Made by a program: the position numbers and the translations under genes. From the NCBI GenBank assembly GCA_965601825.1, contig OZ271839.1:1364001-1428000 (forward strand): 64,000 nt of DNA. Reading direction: 5' to 3'. The notes under the pieces were generated by a model. It was not told the DNA's origin, made no database searches, and worked only from the letters and a program-made list of their open reading frames with translations. Of the stretch, positions 61,550 through 64,000 are shown in pieces; position 1 is the stretch's first letter, and each line of letters begins with the position of its first letter. Source of the DNA: HXMU1420-13 sp965601825. Its GTDB lineage: Bacteria; Bacteroidota; Rhodothermia; Balneolales; Balneolaceae.

Positions 61550-61634
61550 GACTTAAATTGGGGGTGTTAAAAAATTTAGCCAGATTGAGATAATTGCCAA
61601 ATAAAATAAAAATCGAAAAAAACTGAAATTCTAA

Positions 61635-62390
61635 TCAAAGTCGGACAGGAATTCCTGATTCGCCCATTTTTTTCTTCAAATCTTCGATTTCTATCTCTTT
61701 AAAGTGGAAAATGCTTGCAGCCAGAACGGCATCAGAATTTGCAATCTCGATAGCATCAATACAATGTTGAATGGTTCCTGCTCCACCACTGGCAATTACC
61801 GGGATGGTGAGTTTTTCATTCACAATTTTGAGTAACTCCAAATCGAAACCAGCTTTAGTACCATCACGGTCCATACTGGTGAGTAGAATTTCTCCCGCAC
61901 CACGTTGCTCGGTCTCAACCATCCATTCAATAGCATTGAGAGGGGTGTATTCAGTTCCACCTTTAACATAAACGTTCCAACTATTGTCTGTACGTTTTGC
62001 ATCAACAGCAGCAACAATTGCCTGAGCGCCAAAAGCCTCGCTGGCATCATTAATCAGATCAGGATTTTTAACAATGCTGCTGTTAAGAGAAACCTTGTCG
62101 GCACCGGCTTTTAATAGTTCTTCAATTTCATCCACCGTTTTGATTCCACCACCAACCGTAAATGGGATATTGATCTCTCTTGCGATTCTAGTAACCAATT
62201 CCACCAAAGTGCGTCGCTTTTCCAAAGTTGCGGTGATATCTAAAAAAACGAGTTCATCAGCTCCTTCATCAGAATAGCGTTTGGCGAGTTCAACTGGGTC
62301 GCCGGCGTCTATCAATCCTTCGAAGTTAACACCTTTAACGGTTCGGCCATTTTTGATATCCAGACAGGGAATAATTCTTTTAGTGAGCAT
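61635..62390 (-). CDS. hisF: Imidazole glycerol phosphate synthase cyclase subunit
   Basis: 251 residues; a TIM barrel that joins ammonia (made by HisH from glutamine) to PRFAR, giving IGP and AICAR. Catalytic Asp11 lies in PCLDIKNGRTVKG and the second catalytic Asp in AAVDAKR; the C-terminal half has GGTEYTPLNAIEW and ASGGAG. HisH is not in the window. It is upstream of gltB on the same strand, with 273 bp between. Confidence 0.96.
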   Translation of the reverse strand: MLTKRIIPCLDIKNGRTVKGVNFEGLIDAGDPVELAKRYSDEGADELVFLDITATLEKRRTLVELVTRIAREINIPFTVGGGIKTVDEIEELLKAGADKVSLNSSIVKNPDLINDASEAFGAQAIVAAVDAKRTDNSWNVYVKGGTEYTPLNAIEWMVETEQRGAGEILLTSMDRDGTKAGFDLELLKIVNEKLTIPVIASGGAGTIQHCIDAIEIANSDAVLAASIFHFKEIEIEDLKKKMGESGIPVRL

Positions 62391-62481
62391 GTGTGACGGA
62401 GCAGAATAATTTTCTGAAAATGAATGCCAAAGGTACGAGTTCTATTTTTAACTGTGATGTAAAAATCGATGCAGTTTTTGC

Positions 62482-62512
62482 TTTTAAAAAGGTGTGGAAC
62501 GCCGTAACTTTG
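62482..62512 (+). promoter_or_regulatory. Promoter of tRNA-CAU (Bacteroidota type)
   Basis: TTTT (62482-62485, weak -33 box), 19 nt, TAACTTTG (62505-62512), a full TAnnTTTG -7 box 34 bp before the tRNA. Confidence 0.62.
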
Positions 62513-62546
62513 CAGCCTTTCGAATTCACCAAGTGTGGATTGAGTC

Positions 62547-62620
62547 GGGCCCATAGCTCAGTTGGTTAGAGCAGTCGACTCATAATCGATTGGTCGGGGG
62601 TTCAAGTCCCTCTGGGCCCA
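62547..62620 (+). tRNA. tRNA with anticodon CAT, probably tRNA-Ile2
   Basis: 74 nt: acceptor GGGCCCA/TGGGCCC region plus discriminator A, D arm AGCTCAGTTGGTTAGAGC, anticodon stem GTCGA/TCGAT with loop CTCATAA, and T arm GGGGGTTCAAGTCCC. CCA is not encoded. Of the three CAU species, the GACTCATAATCG core and following TTGGTCG match E. coli ileX, so Ile2 (C34 modified to lysidine by TilS) is favoured; elongator Met is the alternative. It lies at the left boundary of the accessory region. Confidence 0.9.
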
Positions 62621-62624
62621 CTAT

Positions 62625-62665
62625 AAACCCTATTAAGTCATTGATTTAATAGGGTTTTTTATTTT
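62625..62665 (+). terminator. Terminator of tRNA-CAU
   Basis: AAACCCTATTAA (62625-62636) and TTAATAGGGTTT (62646-62657) form a perfect 12-bp stem followed by TTTATTTT. Confidence 0.92.
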
Positions 62666-62667
62666 AT

Positions 62668-62689
62668 GGTACAAACATAGGTATAAACA
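62668..62689 (+). repeat. Direct repeat GGTACAAACA / GGTATAAACA after the tRNA
   Basis: Two 10-mers differing at one base, 12 bp apart (62668-62677 and 62680-62689), immediately after the tRNA terminator. Possible integrase arm-type sites at an integration locus. Confidence 0.4.
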
Positions 62690-62730
62690 AAATTATAAAA
62701 TAGAGTACTAACTTTATTAGTTCGAGTTAT

Positions 62731-62760
62731 TTACATTTAACCACTAACATTTAAGTGTAA
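62731..62760. promoter_or_regulatory. Inverted repeat upstream of the putAbiC-like gene
   Basis: TTACATTTAA (62731-62740) and TTAAGTGTAA (62751-62760) are inverted copies with one mismatch, 18 bp before the start codon at 62779. Candidate operator of the defence operon. Confidence 0.4.
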
Positions 62761-62778
62761 GTTAATTCTTATATAATA

Positions 62779-63765
62779 ATGGGGTTTTTCAATACTATTA
62801 ATAATTTACTAAGTAATGTGTTTTCTAAATTAGGGAAACATGCTTTGAAGGTTTTTCTTTTTGTAATTATAACATCTAGTGTCTTAGTAATTGTAATATT
62901 TACCTACGAATTCTATAAAGCCGGATTAATTAGTACAAGCTTACAAGTTTCACCAACGATTAGTGCAAATTATGGAGACTTTGTCGGCGGTGTTCTAGGC
63001 TCGATATTAGCTTTGGCCACGGTAATTCTTGTTTGGGTTACCTATAACTCTCAAAAGAAAGAGTTAGAGGAAACTCAAAAAGTTTTATATACACAGCAGT
63101 TTGAATCAACTTATTTCAGTTTGCTGCAAACTCAAAGAGTTTTGAAAAAAGAGGTTAAGGCAACAAACAAAGTATCAACTCAAGCTCGATTAACTAGGAA
63201 TAAAAATTTAGCAGGAGAAGATTTTTTTAATCACAGTCGTCGGGAATTAAAGGTCGCATTTAATGCACTTAAAGGTAGATTAGGAATTGAACTAGAGAAC
63301 GCTTTTAATTTCACTATACCATGTGAAATAATTATAGATGGAATTGACAAAAAGAAAATTGGTGATAACCCACTTAAAGTTTCTAGGTTAACTTACAGGC
63401 TCTTCTTTGAATCTTTTCATCCTTATTTAGGTCACTACTTCAGGTTTACATACCACATATTGAATTTTTTAAAAATTACAAAAGAATCAGAGAGAGAGAA
63501 CAGTTCGATATCAGATTTGGAACTAGAAAATAAATACAAGAACTATGCAGACATCTTACAAGCACAAATGAATACTGATGAGTTGTTTCTATTGTTCTAT
63601 AACGGTCTGTTATTTAAAAATGCTTTCGATTTAATAAATGAGTTTAAATTCTTAGATAATCTTCAAGAGGAGGAATTATTGGATTCCAAAAAGCATAAAA
63701 ATTTTTATGCATTCTCATTGAAAAACCGAAATAATATGATCAATAAATCTGCTGAATTAGGGTAG
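62779..63765 (+). CDS. putAbiC-like membrane abortive-infection protein
   Basis: 328 residues: two membrane spans (about 18-42 and 69-89), a coiled segment (NSQKKELEETQKVLYTQQFE), then a cytoplasmic helical domain with FESTYFSLLQTQRV, HYFRFTYHILNFLKI and DILQAQMNTDELFLLFYNGL. This layout is that of the putative phage abortive infection protein family (putAbiC, PF16872). By family analogy it would act at the membrane in phage defence; the mechanism is unknown. The region is more AT-rich than the core genome. It is followed 6 bp later by an ATPase gene. Confidence 0.75.
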   Translation: MGFFNTINNLLSNVFSKLGKHALKVFLFVIITSSVLVIVIFTYEFYKAGLISTSLQVSPTISANYGDFVGGVLGSILALATVILVWVTYNSQKKELEETQKVLYTQQFESTYFSLLQTQRVLKKEVKATNKVSTQARLTRNKNLAGEDFFNHSRRELKVAFNALKGRLGIELENAFNFTIPCEIIIDGIDKKKIGDNPLKVSRLTYRLFFESFHPYLGHYFRFTYHILNFLKITKESERENSSISDLELENKYKNYADILQAQMNTDELFLLFYNGLLFKNAFDLINEFKFLDNLQEEELLDSKKHKNFYAFSLKNRNNMINKSAELG

Positions 63766-63771
63766 AATGAT

Positions 63772-64000
63772 ATGATTAGTGAGCTGAATATTGGTTTGGA
63801 TAAAACGGTAAAGCTGGAAAAACTAAATTTACTAGTAGGACCAAATAATTCAGGTAAAACTCAAACACTAGTTGATATTCGAACTAACATTACTAGAGAT
63901 AGAAATAATAAACCAGTAATCCTGAAAGATCTAAAATTAATTAAGCCAGAAAGATTTGTTTCCTCATTTTCTAGATTAAATATTCAAAGAAAGGATGGTC
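63772..64000 (+). CDS. AAA-family ATPase, 3' end outside window
   Basis: The first 76 codons of an ATPase: MISELNIGLDKTVKLEKLNL leads into a Walker A motif LVGPNNSGKT (about residues 21-30), the N-terminal form seen in OLD/RecF-like and AAA_15 ATPases. The ATG at 63772 is used; an ATG five bases earlier is closed after two codons. It starts 6 bp after the putAbiC-like stop and is probably cotranscribed. The C-terminal domain (TOPRIM, nuclease or other) that would define the system lies outside the window. Confidence 0.72.
   Translation, partial: MISELNIGLDKTVKLEKLNLLVGPNNSGKTQTLVDIRTNITRDRNNKPVILKDLKLIKPERFVSSFSRLNIQRKDG

Noticed and set aside
61362..61634. A small gene in the gltB-hisF gap
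   Set aside because: No start with a ribosome binding site and no conserved-looking frame on either strand.
62547..62620. Initiator tRNA-Met
   Set aside because: No three consecutive G-C pairs at the base of the anticodon stem, and the acceptor end is fully paired; the core matches Ile2 better.

Overview
The window is about 64 kb of an AT-rich bacterial chromosome (roughly 39-40% G+C by eye). It most likely comes from a Bacteroidota/Balneolota-type (FCB group) organism, probably marine. Evidence: several promoters have the Bacteroidota form (TTTG-like -33 box, 19-21 nt, TAnnTTTG -7 box); Shine-Dalgarno sequences are mostly weak; TonB-dependent receptor, sortilin/Asp-box and LytS/LytTR genes are present; signal peptides end in xxAQ; neither tRNA gene encodes CCA. 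Phylum is inferred from gene content, because there is no rRNA.

Layout. 1-8.5 kb: acyl-CoA metabolism. This holds the 3' part of pccB, a divergent hotdog thioesterase, and a tightly packed beta-oxidation operon (acyl-CoA ligase, fadN-like, a four-helix-bundle protein, fadA-like thiolase, 2,4-dienoyl-CoA reductase). 8.5-12.6 kb: small envelope proteins, a degenerate Gfo/Idh-like protein, PspC, and a BlaI/M56 regulatory pair with a clear palindromic operator. 12.7-20 kb: a beta-barrel protein, class II photolyase, rarA followed by a candidate structured RNA, an FMN reductase and a two-component cluster. 20-30 kb: sucrose use (amylosucrase, TonB-dependent receptor, MFS sugar porter, fructokinase-like kinase) surrounding a lipoprotein-LytS-LytTR-STAS operon. 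30-39 kb: a membrane AraC-type regulator with two secreted proteins, a bacteriophytochrome kinase paired with a receiver-HisKA_2 kinase, a DUF2867 epimerase and an orphan mini-flagellin. 39-52 kb: tRNA-Leu, a large Asp-box protein, relA/spoT, HU-ruvX-def-fmt, an ankyrin protein, pruA and gapA. 52-62.5 kb: an M28 peptidase lipoprotein, OsmC, envelope proteins, a HAD phosphatase, hisE, gltB and hisF. 62.5-64 kb: tRNA-CAU (probably Ile2), then more AT-rich accessory DNA with a putAbiC-like membrane protein and the start of an AAA ATPase, cut by the window edge.

The genes mostly form metabolic blocks: fatty-acid breakdown, sucrose-to-glucan-plus-fructose conversion, and glutamate, proline and histidine nitrogen metabolism. 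Signalling genes lie between these blocks. The strongest candidate for an undescribed system is the putAbiC/ATPase pair directly behind the tRNA at the right edge, which looks like the start of a defence island. Other notable items are heptanucleotide tandem arrays at gene ends, a shared GAAAAGCGCT operator-like motif, a rarA-linked structured RNA candidate, and a flagellin reduced to its terminal helices.
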